DNA of 8,529 nucleotides from Chloroflexi bacterium RBG_16_60_22 (GTDB taxonomy: Bacteria; Chloroflexota; Dehalococcoidia; Dehalococcoidales; RBG-16-60-22), in the NCBI GenBank assembly GCA_001796935.1, contig MGNX01000061.1, forward strand, positions 1-8,529, read 5' to 3'. Below the pieces are notes generated by a model. It was not told the origin of the DNA. It did no database searches and saw nothing but the letters and a program-made list of their open reading frames with translations. The translations under genes and the position numbers were made by a program. This document shows positions 1 to 5,217 of this stretch, in pieces. How positions within the stretch are numbered: the stretch's first letter is position 1; each line of letters begins with the position of its first letter.

Positions 1-71
1 ACCAGGACCTCCAGCCCCCCGAAGGTCTTGCAGACCTTGTCCAGACTTAAAACGGCGTTTTCTTGACCCAT
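1..71 (-). CDS. ABC transporter ATP-binding protein, N-terminal fragment (cut by window edge)
   Basis: The complement reads from an ATG at 71 to the left edge and gives 23 codons plus two bases. It begins MGQENAVLSLDKV and continues CKTFGGLEVL. This is the usual start of an ABC ATPase: a first beta strand, then a K-x-F-G-G-x-x-V/A-L segment whose Phe lies at the A-loop position that stacks on adenine. The FGG-L-VL wording is typical of importer ATPases of the nitrate/sulfonate/taurine and branched-chain amino acid types, but the Walker A motif lies outside the window, so the substrate cannot be named. The ribosome binding site is weak: an AAGGA lies about 13 nt before the ATG. A consensus promoter lies about 150 bp upstream. 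Identity rests on a short segment only. Confidence 0.66.
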   Translation of the reverse strand, partial: MGQENAVLSLDKVCKTFGGLEVL

Positions 72-221
72 CTTTCAGCCGGTTTCCTTGATAACCGTGA
101 GAGCGCTTCGCAAAGGTATTTCGTATCGCTGGTGGACGCCTGTCGAGACCCGGATAAGTTGTTGAAAAGCTCGCACTTCCCGAAATAAAAAAATCGGTTC
201 ATGCGACCGTTTATGGCGCAG

Positions 222-250
222 ATTATAGCCCATTAAATTTTTGATGTCAA
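222..250 (-). promoter_or_regulatory. Consensus sigma-70-type promoter for the ABC ATPase gene
   Basis: On the minus strand a perfect TTGACA (245-250) is followed by exactly 17 bp and a perfect TATAAT (222-227). Transcription should start near 215, giving an untranslated leader of about 145 nt before the ATG at 71. The start of that leader holds a weak CGGT/ACCG hairpin followed by seven T residues (about 189-211), probably too short to terminate. A 51-codon reading frame also lies in the leader (see findings). Apart from these, the 72-293 gap shows no gene. Confidence 0.82.
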
Positions 251-293
251 GTAATTTATAGCGGACAGTGGTATTGCCTGTCAGCAGGTCTTT

Positions 294-683
294 TCAGGCG
301 GAAAACCACTCCCGGAGTTCAATGGAAAGCCCATCCGGCCCCGCTATTTCCGCCCGCTTGGAATCAGCCAGGGCCATCGGCGGGACGATAATTTTTACAC
401 CCTTACTCCGCAGAAAGTCGATGGCCTTATCCATGTCCTCGACCTCGATGGCGATTCTTTTATAGCTGACCTGCCACGGTTCCGCGGACGGCGGCGCGGG
501 ATTGGCCACGTCGATTATTTCTATCACCGTGCCATTGAGCTCCACGAAGATAACCCCTTTCATGGGGGGACGGTCTATCTTTATATGTTCCTTGAGGCGG
601 AAACCCATGATATCGGTGAAAAATCGGGTACACTCCCCGGCGTCACCCGGGATAATCTCCACGTGGTCAACCCTTTTGAACAT
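294..683 (-). CDS. VOC-fold protein (glyoxalase/bleomycin resistance/dioxygenase superfamily)
   Basis: The 129-residue protein has the two-module beta-alpha-beta-beta-beta layout of the vicinal-oxygen-chelate superfamily. Module one starts with VDHVEI at residues 5-10 and contains a T-V-I-E-I-I strand (52-57). Module two starts with RIAIEVEDMDKAIDFLRSKG (76-95) and ends with the signature GPDGLSIELREW (115-126). By family comparison the metal ligands would be H7, E55, the residue at 76 and E122. Position 76, normally His, is Arg here, so glyoxalase I or dioxygenase activity is not assured. I chose the ATG at 683 over one ten codons upstream because GAGGAGG lies 7 nt before it and the family begins there. 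The gene lies 49 bp downstream of the HTH/two-CW gene on the same strand. Substrate unknown. Confidence 0.85.
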   Translation of the reverse strand: MFKRVDHVEIIPGDAGECTRFFTDIMGFRLKEHIKIDRPPMKGVIFVELNGTVIEIIDVANPAPPSAEPWQVSYKRIAIEVEDMDKAIDFLRSKGVKIIVPPMALADSKRAEIAGPDGLSIELREWFSA

Positions 684-706
684 GCCCGTGCCTCCTCGAT
701 ATTGAT

Positions 707-737
707 AAAACAAATGCCGTGAAGCGGCGGTTTCACG
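707..737 (-). terminator. Possible intrinsic terminator after the HTH/two-CW gene
   Basis: On the minus strand CGTGAA and TTCACG (718-723 and 732-737) form a 6-bp stem with an 8-nt loop. After three bases comes TTTGTTTT (707-714). The stem includes the TGA stop codon of the regulator gene. The stem is short and only half GC, so it may be a partial terminator that lets some transcription through into the VOC gene. I see no convincing separate promoter for that gene. Confidence 0.42.
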
Positions 738-1116
738 CGAGAGCCAGCATTTGCCGGAACACGGCGCACTTCCGGCAAATGCTTATTTTCTCTTTCCAGC
801 CCGGCTGCACCTGGCCCTGGCAGCGGGTGCCGTTGATAAACCAGCAGAAACGCCCGGCGTTGAATTCCCAGGCCGTGCAGTCTTGGCGCCAGTCTTCAGG
901 GCAACCTTTTATCTCCCAGCAGGTGCGGCCGTCATCCCGGCCGGACCGTTTTAAAGACAGGAGAAAAAGAAGCTGCCGCTCCGCGCTGGCGGAAATGCCC
1001 CGCCAGCCCTGCTCGAAGCTCTGAATGGACTTGGGGGAAACGCAGATGAGCCTGGCCAGCTGCCCCTGGCTCTGTCCCAGATAGCGACGTATGCGGCGGA
1101 ACTCGCTCTTTTCCAT
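733..1116 (-). CDS. Helix-turn-helix regulator with C-terminal two-CW cysteine module
   Basis: The 127-residue soluble protein has two parts. Residues 2-55 look like an XRE-type helix-turn-helix: FRRIRRYLGQSQGQLARLI, then VSPKSIQSFEQGWRGIS, with the second stretch holding the recognition helix. Residues 65-124 carry the spaced cysteines of the two-CW domain: C66-W67, C72, C80, C91-W92, C99, C114 and C117, with a GTRC motif at 96-99 in the usual place. Such modules probably bind a metal, a cluster or redox-active thiols; no ligand is established by this sequence. The ATG at 1116 is preferred over a GTG at 1152 because the promoter's -10 box lies between them, although no strong Shine-Dalgarno site precedes it. 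The gene is divergent from the cytochrome operon, so control of that operon is a reasonable guess. The last 14 codons overlap the perfect inverted repeat. Confidence 0.8.
   Translation of the reverse strand: MEKSEFRRIRRYLGQSQGQLARLICVSPKSIQSFEQGWRGISASAERQLLFLLSLKRSGRDDGRTCWEIKGCPEDWRQDCTAWEFNAGRFCWFINGTRCQGQVQPGWKEKISICRKCAVFRQMLALA
746..783. repeat. Perfect 14-bp inverted repeat inside the 3' end of the HTH/two-CW gene
   Basis: AGCATTTGCCGGAA (746-759) and TTCCGGCAAATGCT (770-783) are exact reverse complements separated by 10 bases. In the regulator's reading frame the element encodes the end of the two-CW module, including its last Cys pair (C114 and C117). On the plus strand the stem is followed by TATTTTCTCTTT, a loose T-rich tract. 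On the minus strand no T tract follows directly, but the stop-codon hairpin at 718-737 comes 8 bp later. It could be an mRNA structure, a plus-strand terminator blocking antisense transcription, or a protein-binding site. Confidence 0.9.
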
Positions 1117-1142
1117 CCGATACCGGCCACGGTTGATACCCA

Positions 1143-1171
1143 ATAATACCACAATGTGGCAAATGCCTCAA
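1143..1171 (-). promoter_or_regulatory. Promoter of the HTH/two-CW gene
   Basis: On the minus strand TTGAGG (1166-1171) and TATTAT (1143-1148) are separated by 17 bp. A T run just upstream of the -35 box could act as an UP element. The start point would be near 1136, giving a leader of roughly 20 nt before the ATG at 1116. The spacer contains the palindrome CCACAATGTGG, and the -35 box overlaps GGCAAATGCC (1158-1167), so a repressor bound here would block RNA polymerase. Confidence 0.62.
1149..1159. promoter_or_regulatory. Palindrome 1, possible operator in the regulator promoter
   Basis: CCACAATGTGG is an 11-bp palindrome with 5-bp arms around one central base. It fills the spacer of the minus-strand promoter at 1143-1171. 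A second palindrome with the same outer arms, CCAC and GTGG, lies 51 bp away. Operator function is inferred from position and pairing only. Confidence 0.4.
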
Positions 1172-1199
1172 AAAAGCGGACCGGGGCTTTTATTTCATG

Positions 1200-1210
1200 C
1201 CACGGCGTGG
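1200..1210. promoter_or_regulatory. Palindrome 2, partner of the site at 1149-1159
   Basis: CCACGGCGTGG has 5-bp arms around one central base, the same geometry as palindrome 1. Its centre (1205) is 51 bp from the other centre (1154), about five helical turns. Each palindrome has an AATAATA-type tract beside it on opposite sides and strands: AATAATACCAC at 1142-1152 on plus, AATAATATACCAC at 1200-1220 on minus. The pair therefore looks like one imperfect inverted repeat. A TGGTA/TACCA inverted repeat (1208-1223) overlaps its edge. Confidence 0.38.
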
Positions 1211-1295
1211 TATATTATTACCAGCCCCCTGGTCGTAGCTGCGGTTTTTCGCGTCAACTGGCGCGTGCACGGAAAAAAAGTTTAAAATCAGGGCG

Positions 1296-1326
1296 GTGAC
1301 ATGACGGGAGAAATATGTGCTATAAT
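1296..1326 (+). promoter_or_regulatory. Promoter of the cytochrome operon (extended -10)
   Basis: A perfect TATAAT (1321-1326) is preceded directly by TGC, an extended -10 motif. GTGACA (1296-1301) can serve as the -35 box, but the 19-bp spacing is longer than ideal, so the extended -10 probably matters. An A-rich run (about 1273-1288) upstream resembles an UP element. The start point near 1333 gives a leader of about 65 nt to the Rieske gene. The rest of the 1117-1397 gap holds the divergent regulator promoter, two palindromes and an AAAAGC/GCTTTT inverted repeat (1172-1191), with no gene seen. Confidence 0.6.
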
Positions 1327-1397
1327 TGGCCGAAAGCCCGTCCGGAGGTTCAAAAATATACCCTTGTTTCGGTCAACAATCAGCTGTGGCAGGGTAA

Positions 1398-1928
1398 ATG
1401 ATGAGCTTTTACAGGAAAGACGAACCCGGTGAAGAGCCGGCCGGCGAGCCGGTAAGTCGTAAGAGGTTCCTCGCCTATCTGGTCGGGGGTATCAGCGGCG
1501 TTATCGCGGCGACGGTGGCCACCCCGCTGGTCGGCTATTTTCTTTCCCCGCTGTGGCGGAAGCACCCGCCCATCTTCACCCCGGTCGCCCGCGTCGAAGA
1601 GATTCCCGTCGGGGAGCCGACCTTCATCACCTACGAGCAGAGGGTCCGGGATGGCTGGTACATCAGCACCCTGAGCAAGGGCGCCTGGATAGTCAACAAG
1701 AACAACGGCGAGTTCATCGTTTACGACCCCCGCTGCACCCACCTGAACTGTCCCTATTACTGGGACAGGGACAAGGGGATGTTCCAGTGCCCCTGCCATG
1801 ACGGTAAATTTGATATGGATGGTAATGTCATCGGCGGGCCGCCGCCGCGGCCGCTGGACCGGCTGGAGTTTACCATTGAAAAAGGCAGCATCCTGGTGAG
1901 CGGACAGACCGTCGGGGAGGGAGCGTAA
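1398..1928 (+). CDS. Rieske [2Fe-2S] iron-sulfur subunit of a cytochrome b6/bc complex
   Basis: This 176-residue protein carries the electron-accepting 2Fe-2S cluster of a quinol:cytochrome c oxidoreductase. Both Rieske boxes are intact: C113-T-H115-L-N-C118 and C131-P-C133-H134-D-G. C113, H115, C131 and H134 would bind the cluster, and C118 and C133 would form the stabilising disulfide. Residues 20-25, SRKRFL, resemble a Tat motif with Lys replacing the second Arg. A single hydrophobic anchor follows (about 26-50), and the cluster domain lies outside the membrane. Two ATGs stand in tandem; AGGG (1391-1394) is too close to the first and about 6 nt from the second (1401), so translation may really begin at 1401. 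The stop is 2 bp before the cytochrome b gene, which indicates translational coupling. Confidence 0.95.
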   Translation: MMSFYRKDEPGEEPAGEPVSRKRFLAYLVGGISGVIAATVATPLVGYFLSPLWRKHPPIFTPVARVEEIPVGEPTFITYEQRVRDGWYISTLSKGAWIVNKNNGEFIVYDPRCTHLNCPYYWDRDKGMFQCPCHDGKFDMDGNVIGGPPPRPLDRLEFTIEKGSILVSGQTVGEGA

Positions 1929-1930
1929 TC

Positions 1931-2587
1931 ATGGCCAAGCCCGAGACCGGCTGGCTGGACGAGAGATTAGGCTCGAAGCAGCTCCTCGGTTCCTTCCTCT
2001 ACCGCAAGGTCCCAAAGGGGGTCGGCTGGTGGCAGACAATGGGCAGCGCCACCCTGGTGGCCTTTATCCTGCTCCTCTTCACCGGGGCCTTTTTGATGTT
2101 CAACTATTCCCCCTCGCCGGACCATGCCTATGACAGCATCCAGTATATCACCAACGTGGTGCAGTTCGGCGGGCTTATCCGCAGCATCCATTTCTGGTCG
2201 TCCAGCGCCATGGTGGTCCTCGTCGGGCTGCACGGCCTGCGCACCTTTTTCATGGCGGCCTACAAGTACCCCCGGGAGGTGACCTGGCTCATCGGGACGC
2301 TGCTGTTCCTGCTGGTGATGGGTTCATCCTTCACCGGCTACCTGCTCCCCTGGGACCAGAAGGCCTACTGGGCCACCAATGTGGGCACCGGCATCGCCGG
2401 GCAGGCGCCGCTGCTCGGGCCGTGGATACAGGAAATCCTGATTGGCGGCGCCACCATCGGCGCGCAGACGCTGACCCGTTTTTTCACCCTGCACGTGGCC
2501 ATTATCCCGCCGCTGATTATTCTCCTCGCCGGGATTCACATCTTCATGGTCGTCCGGCAGGGGATTTCAGCGCCGCCGAAGAAGTAG
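1931..2587 (+). CDS. Cytochrome b6-type subunit (cytochrome b N-terminal half)
   Basis: The 218-residue membrane protein has four predicted helices at about 36-57, 84-106, 119-140 and 184-208. The four heme ligands are H87, H101, H188 and H203. H188 and H203 are 15 apart, the b6-type spacing, rather than the 14 of mitochondrial cytochrome b. The conserved GYLLPWDQKAYWATNV (136-151) belongs to the Qo region. The protein ends after helix D, so the second half comes from the next gene, as in b6f-type and Bacillus-type complexes. At the position of the b6f Cys that binds heme c-n, by my alignment, there is Gln35 (GWWQTMG). That extra heme is therefore probably absent. A purine-rich GGGAGGGAG within the end of the Rieske gene serves as ribosome binding site. 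The likely electron donor is menaquinol, by inference. Confidence 0.95.
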   Translation: MAKPETGWLDERLGSKQLLGSFLYRKVPKGVGWWQTMGSATLVAFILLLFTGAFLMFNYSPSPDHAYDSIQYITNVVQFGGLIRSIHFWSSSAMVVLVGLHGLRTFFMAAYKYPREVTWLIGTLLFLLVMGSSFTGYLLPWDQKAYWATNVGTGIAGQAPLLGPWIQEILIGGATIGAQTLTRFFTLHVAIIPPLIILLAGIHIFMVVRQGISAPPKK

Positions 2588-2618
2588 TTATCAACGAAAT
2601 ATTAGCTGATGGAGCGAA

Positions 2619-3782
2619 ATGAGACCGCGCCCTCCGGCCAGGACTAAAAAGGAAATCTACGAGGAAGAATACAACGCCAGCAAAAAGGGCGGCGAGTCCT
2701 TCTTCCCGGACACGCTATCCCGTGATGCCATCGTGGCCCTGATTATCGTGGCGGCGATTTTTATCCTGGCGGTGGTCCTCCCCGCTCAAACCGAGCCCCC
2801 CGCCGACCCCACCAGCACCACCTATAACCCCCGCCCGGAGTGGTATTTCCTCTTCTTTTTCCAGTTCCTGAAGCTGTTCCCCGGCTACCTCGAGCCGGTG
2901 GCGGCGGTCATTATCCCGACGATTGCCCTACTGGTGCTGATACTGGTTCCCTTTTTCGACCGGGGACTGGAGCGGCGCTACTCCCGGAGGAAACCGATGC
3001 TCGCCGCGGGGATACTGGTGGTGCTGCTGCTGGGGGCCATGGAGGTGGGTGGCGCCATTTCCGCCCCGTCCCGGCCGGCCGGCGAGGAGAGCCACCTGGT
3101 ACAGGCCGGCCGCGAGGTCTATCGAGGGGTAAACTGCTCCTACTGCCACAGCGTCGGCGGGGTGGGCGGCGCCGTGGGCCCCGACCTCTCCAATATCGGC
3201 GGAGAGCTTACCGAGGAGCAGCTCACCGTTTACCTGAAGAACCCGAACGCGATGGTGCCGGACACGCTGCACCCCAAGCTCCTCTTTACCGATGAAGAGC
3301 TCGAGTCCCTGGTGGCCTACCTGCTGACGCTGGGCGCGCCGGTCAGCTATACCGCCCAGGCGCCGGTACTGTTCCAGCAGAACTGCTCCAGCTGCCACAT
3401 GATAAGCGGCCAGGGCGGCACGCTCGGTCCCGACCTGACGACGGTTGGCGACCGCCGTTCCGTCAACTTCCTGGAGTCGTTTACGGCCGAACCCAAGTCC
3501 GTTTTCGCCGGGAGCACCATGCCGGCGTTCAAGAACATCCTTGCCAAGGAGCAGATTCAGGATGTCGCCGCTTACCTGGCCAACCAGAAGGGCGGCGCGC
3601 CGCCGCCGCCCCCGCCCCCACCGGGTATGACCTCGCCCCCCGGGGTACCCCACGAGGTCGAGGGCCGCGAGAACTGCCAGGCCTGCCACGAGACCGGCGT
3701 GGGGAGGGCGCCGCGCATCCCGAACGACCATACCGGACGCACCAACGAAATGTGCTTGAGCTGTCATGAAGTCGGGAAGTAA
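2619..3782 (+). CDS. Cytochrome b subunit IV fused to a tetraheme c-type cytochrome region
   Basis: This 387-residue protein is far longer than the roughly 160 residues of a plain subunit IV. Residues 1-150 are subunit IV: three predicted helices (about 36-56, 92-113, 126-147) and the Qo motif P73-E74-W75-Y76. Two class I cytochrome c domains follow, with heme motifs C173-SY-C176-H177 and C256-SS-C259-H260; M301 in GSTMPAF is the probable axial ligand of the second. After an eight-Pro run (328-335) comes a small diheme tail with C353-QA-C356-H357 and C379-LS-C382-H383, joined by APRIPNDHTGRTN. Bacillus QcrC-type proteins fuse subunit IV to one heme domain; here there are four heme sites. GGAG lies 4 nt before the ATG. 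The c-domains should face the Rieske side and act as built-in electron acceptors. Confidence 0.92.
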   Translation: MRPRPPARTKKEIYEEEYNASKKGGESFFPDTLSRDAIVALIIVAAIFILAVVLPAQTEPPADPTSTTYNPRPEWYFLFFFQFLKLFPGYLEPVAAVIIPTIALLVLILVPFFDRGLERRYSRRKPMLAAGILVVLLLGAMEVGGAISAPSRPAGEESHLVQAGREVYRGVNCSYCHSVGGVGGAVGPDLSNIGGELTEEQLTVYLKNPNAMVPDTLHPKLLFTDEELESLVAYLLTLGAPVSYTAQAPVLFQQNCSSCHMISGQGGTLGPDLTTVGDRRSVNFLESFTAEPKSVFAGSTMPAFKNILAKEQIQDVAAYLANQKGGAPPPPPPPPGMTSPPGVPHEVEGRENCQACHETGVGRAPRIPNDHTGRTNEMCLSCHEVGK

Positions 3783-3855
3783 GCTATTACGGTAGAGCTG
3801 GAGAACCGGGTTTCATGTTGCTATTCAAATCATCAGGTTGACAGGAGGTCAAACC

Positions 3856-4302
3856 ATGCCGAAAGTGTTGATTGCCTACGCCAGTATGAGCGGCCACACG
3901 GAGCAGATGGCCCGGTATATCGCCGAGGGCGTGCGTATCAGCGGCTGCGAGGCCGTGGTCAAGAACATCTCCAAGATTAAAGATGCCGCCGAGCTGGAAG
4001 GGTTCGACGGGTATATCTTCGGCTCGCCGACCTACTACCGGGACATGGCGGGCAACATGAAGACGTTTCTCTTCCTGGGTAAGAAGGTCAACCTGGAAGG
4101 GAAGCTGGCCGGCGCCTTCGGCACCAACACGCACGACGGCGGCGCACCGGCCATGGTCCTGGAGACCATGGAATATATCTTCAAGATGGAGCCGTTCTCC
4201 CTCGGCTGCTTCGACCTCAAGGAAGCGGCCCTGGATACCCGGGAAGGCCTGCGGTCCTGCCAGGACTACGGCCGGGTCTTCGGGGAAAAGCTCGGTAAGT
4301 AA
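3856..4302 (+). CDS. Flavodoxin family protein
   Basis: The 148-residue protein has the short-chain flavodoxin layout. The first strand, KVLIAYASMSGHTEQMA, carries the FMN phosphate loop S10-M-S12-G13-H14-T15. FGSPTYYRDMAGNMK (55-69) is the second flavin loop, with a Tyr pair able to stack on the isoalloxazine. A third loop, FGTNTHDGGAP (88-98), follows. It should carry one or two electrons in the cytoplasm. The ATG at 3856 is chosen because AGGAGGT lies 6 nt upstream; an earlier in-frame ATG at 3838 would bury that site in the coding region. The gene is 73 bp after the cytochrome fusion gene on the same strand, with no clear terminator between, so cotranscription is possible. A quinone reductase of the WrbA type is an alternative, but the protein is short for that. 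Confidence 0.86.
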   Translation: MPKVLIAYASMSGHTEQMARYIAEGVRISGCEAVVKNISKIKDAAELEGFDGYIFGSPTYYRDMAGNMKTFLFLGKKVNLEGKLAGAFGTNTHDGGAPAMVLETMEYIFKMEPFSLGCFDLKEAALDTREGLRSCQDYGRVFGEKLGK

Positions 4303-4322
4303 TCAATATCACTCTCCCCGCC

Positions 4323-5201
4323 CTAGCCCAGCACGTGCAGCAGGAAGGGGATAACCACCAGGCTGGCCAGCGTCGTCAGGAAGACCACGCTGGAGACCAG
4401 CTCCGCCTCGTTATCGTACTTGGTGGCCAGCATCGCCGTGGCGGCGGCCGACGGCATGGCCGAGTCCAGGATAACCACCGACCGGAAGACGCCGGTGATG
4501 TTGAAGGCGCCGACCATCAGACGGCCGATTCCCAGCCCCACCCCCATGCGCAGCACGGAGGCCAGCAGCGTCGTCGGCAACGAGGTCATCCTCACCCGGG
4601 ACAGGTTATGCCCCAGCGTTATCAGCACCAGCGGAATCGCCATCAGGCTGATGAAGCGCACCGTGTTGAAGGCCAGGTCCGGCACCCTGACCCCGAGAAA
4701 CGTCAGCAGCAGCCCCAGCACGGACGCGTAGACCACCGGCTGCCGGAAGACCTCCTTCAGGTTGTCCTGTGACCGCTTCCCCGCCATGACGAAGATGCCG
4801 AAGGTATATATCGTCAGGAGATTGGGGATATAGAACAGCGTGGCCGCCGCCAGCCCCTCCGCCCCGTAAGCCAGGTAGATGATGGGGAAGGGGATGTTGA
4901 CCGTGTTCATCACCGCGATGGAGACGAACAGGCCGGAGTGCTTCTGCCGGAGGGCCTTGAAGACCAGCCAGGCTATCAGCAGGCAGCCGAACATGATGAT
5001 AAAAGAGGCCGCCCATATCTTGGCGGCCTCCAGCAGGACGATTTCCTTGTTGACCAGAGAGGTCAGGACCAGGGCCGGTATGCCCACGTAAAGGCTGATA
5101 TCCACGATGGGGGCGATACTGAGACGGGTGAACTTCCCGAGCAGGTAGCCGATGAAGATGACGATGAAGGTGGGCAGGACGACATCGATGATGTTAGGCA
5201 T
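4323..5201 (-). CDS. AEC family transporter (auxin efflux carrier superfamily)
   Basis: The 292-residue hydrophobic protein has about ten membrane segments in two halves, as in the AEC permease family, whose members often move malate, malonate or other small organic anions. The N-terminus, LPTFIVIFIGYLLGKF, and the C-terminal VVILDSAMPSAAATAMLATKYD (242-263) are characteristic. N99-T-V-N-I-P-F-P occupies the broken helix of the first half. The substrate cannot be inferred from the sequence. The gene is convergent with the flavodoxin gene, only 20 bp apart, with no clear terminator between. It lies 56 bp downstream of the radical SAM gene on the same strand. No Shine-Dalgarno site precedes the ATG, but a -10-like TATTAT lies 10 bp upstream, so a nearly leaderless transcript is possible. 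Confidence 0.9.
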   Translation of the reverse strand: MPNIIDVVLPTFIVIFIGYLLGKFTRLSIAPIVDISLYVGIPALVLTSLVNKEIVLLEAAKIWAASFIIMFGCLLIAWLVFKALRQKHSGLFVSIAVMNTVNIPFPIIYLAYGAEGLAAATLFYIPNLLTIYTFGIFVMAGKRSQDNLKEVFRQPVVYASVLGLLLTFLGVRVPDLAFNTVRFISLMAIPLVLITLGHNLSRVRMTSLPTTLLASVLRMGVGLGIGRLMVGAFNITGVFRSVVILDSAMPSAAATAMLATKYDNEAELVSSVVFLTTLASLVVIPFLLHVLG

Positions 5202-5211
5202 TACAGTCTAA

Positions 5212-5217
5212 ATAATA
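5212..5217 (-). promoter_or_regulatory. -10-like box just before the AEC transporter gene
   Basis: TATTAT on the minus strand would place the transcription start near 5205, about 4 nt before the ATG at 5201. No good -35 box is seen 16-19 bp upstream. The lack of a ribosome binding site fits a leaderless or near-leaderless start, but a single AT-rich hexamer is weak evidence. Confidence 0.25.

Noticed and set aside
189..211. CGGT/ACCG hairpin followed by seven T on the minus strand as an attenuator
   Set aside because: The stem is only four base pairs with a seven-base loop, too weak to claim termination, and no alternative antiterminator structure was found.
2928..3767. 279-codon minus-strand open frame opposite the cytochrome fusion gene
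   Set aside because: The plus strand there encodes four CxxCH motifs and class I cytochrome c domains; the opposite frame is compositionally biased with no family features.
3838..3843. TTGACA just before the flavodoxin gene as a -35 box
   Set aside because: No -10 box follows at 16-19 bp; that spacing falls after the start codon, and the hexamer runs into the ribosome binding site.
4262..4322. Bidirectional terminator between the convergent flavodoxin and AEC genes
   Set aside because: The only pairing found, CGGGGA with TCCCCG, leaves a very long loop and has no T tract.
4335..4772. 145-codon plus-strand open frame opposite the AEC transporter
   Set aside because: It is rich in Gln, His and Arg, as expected from the reverse of a hydrophobic membrane-protein gene.
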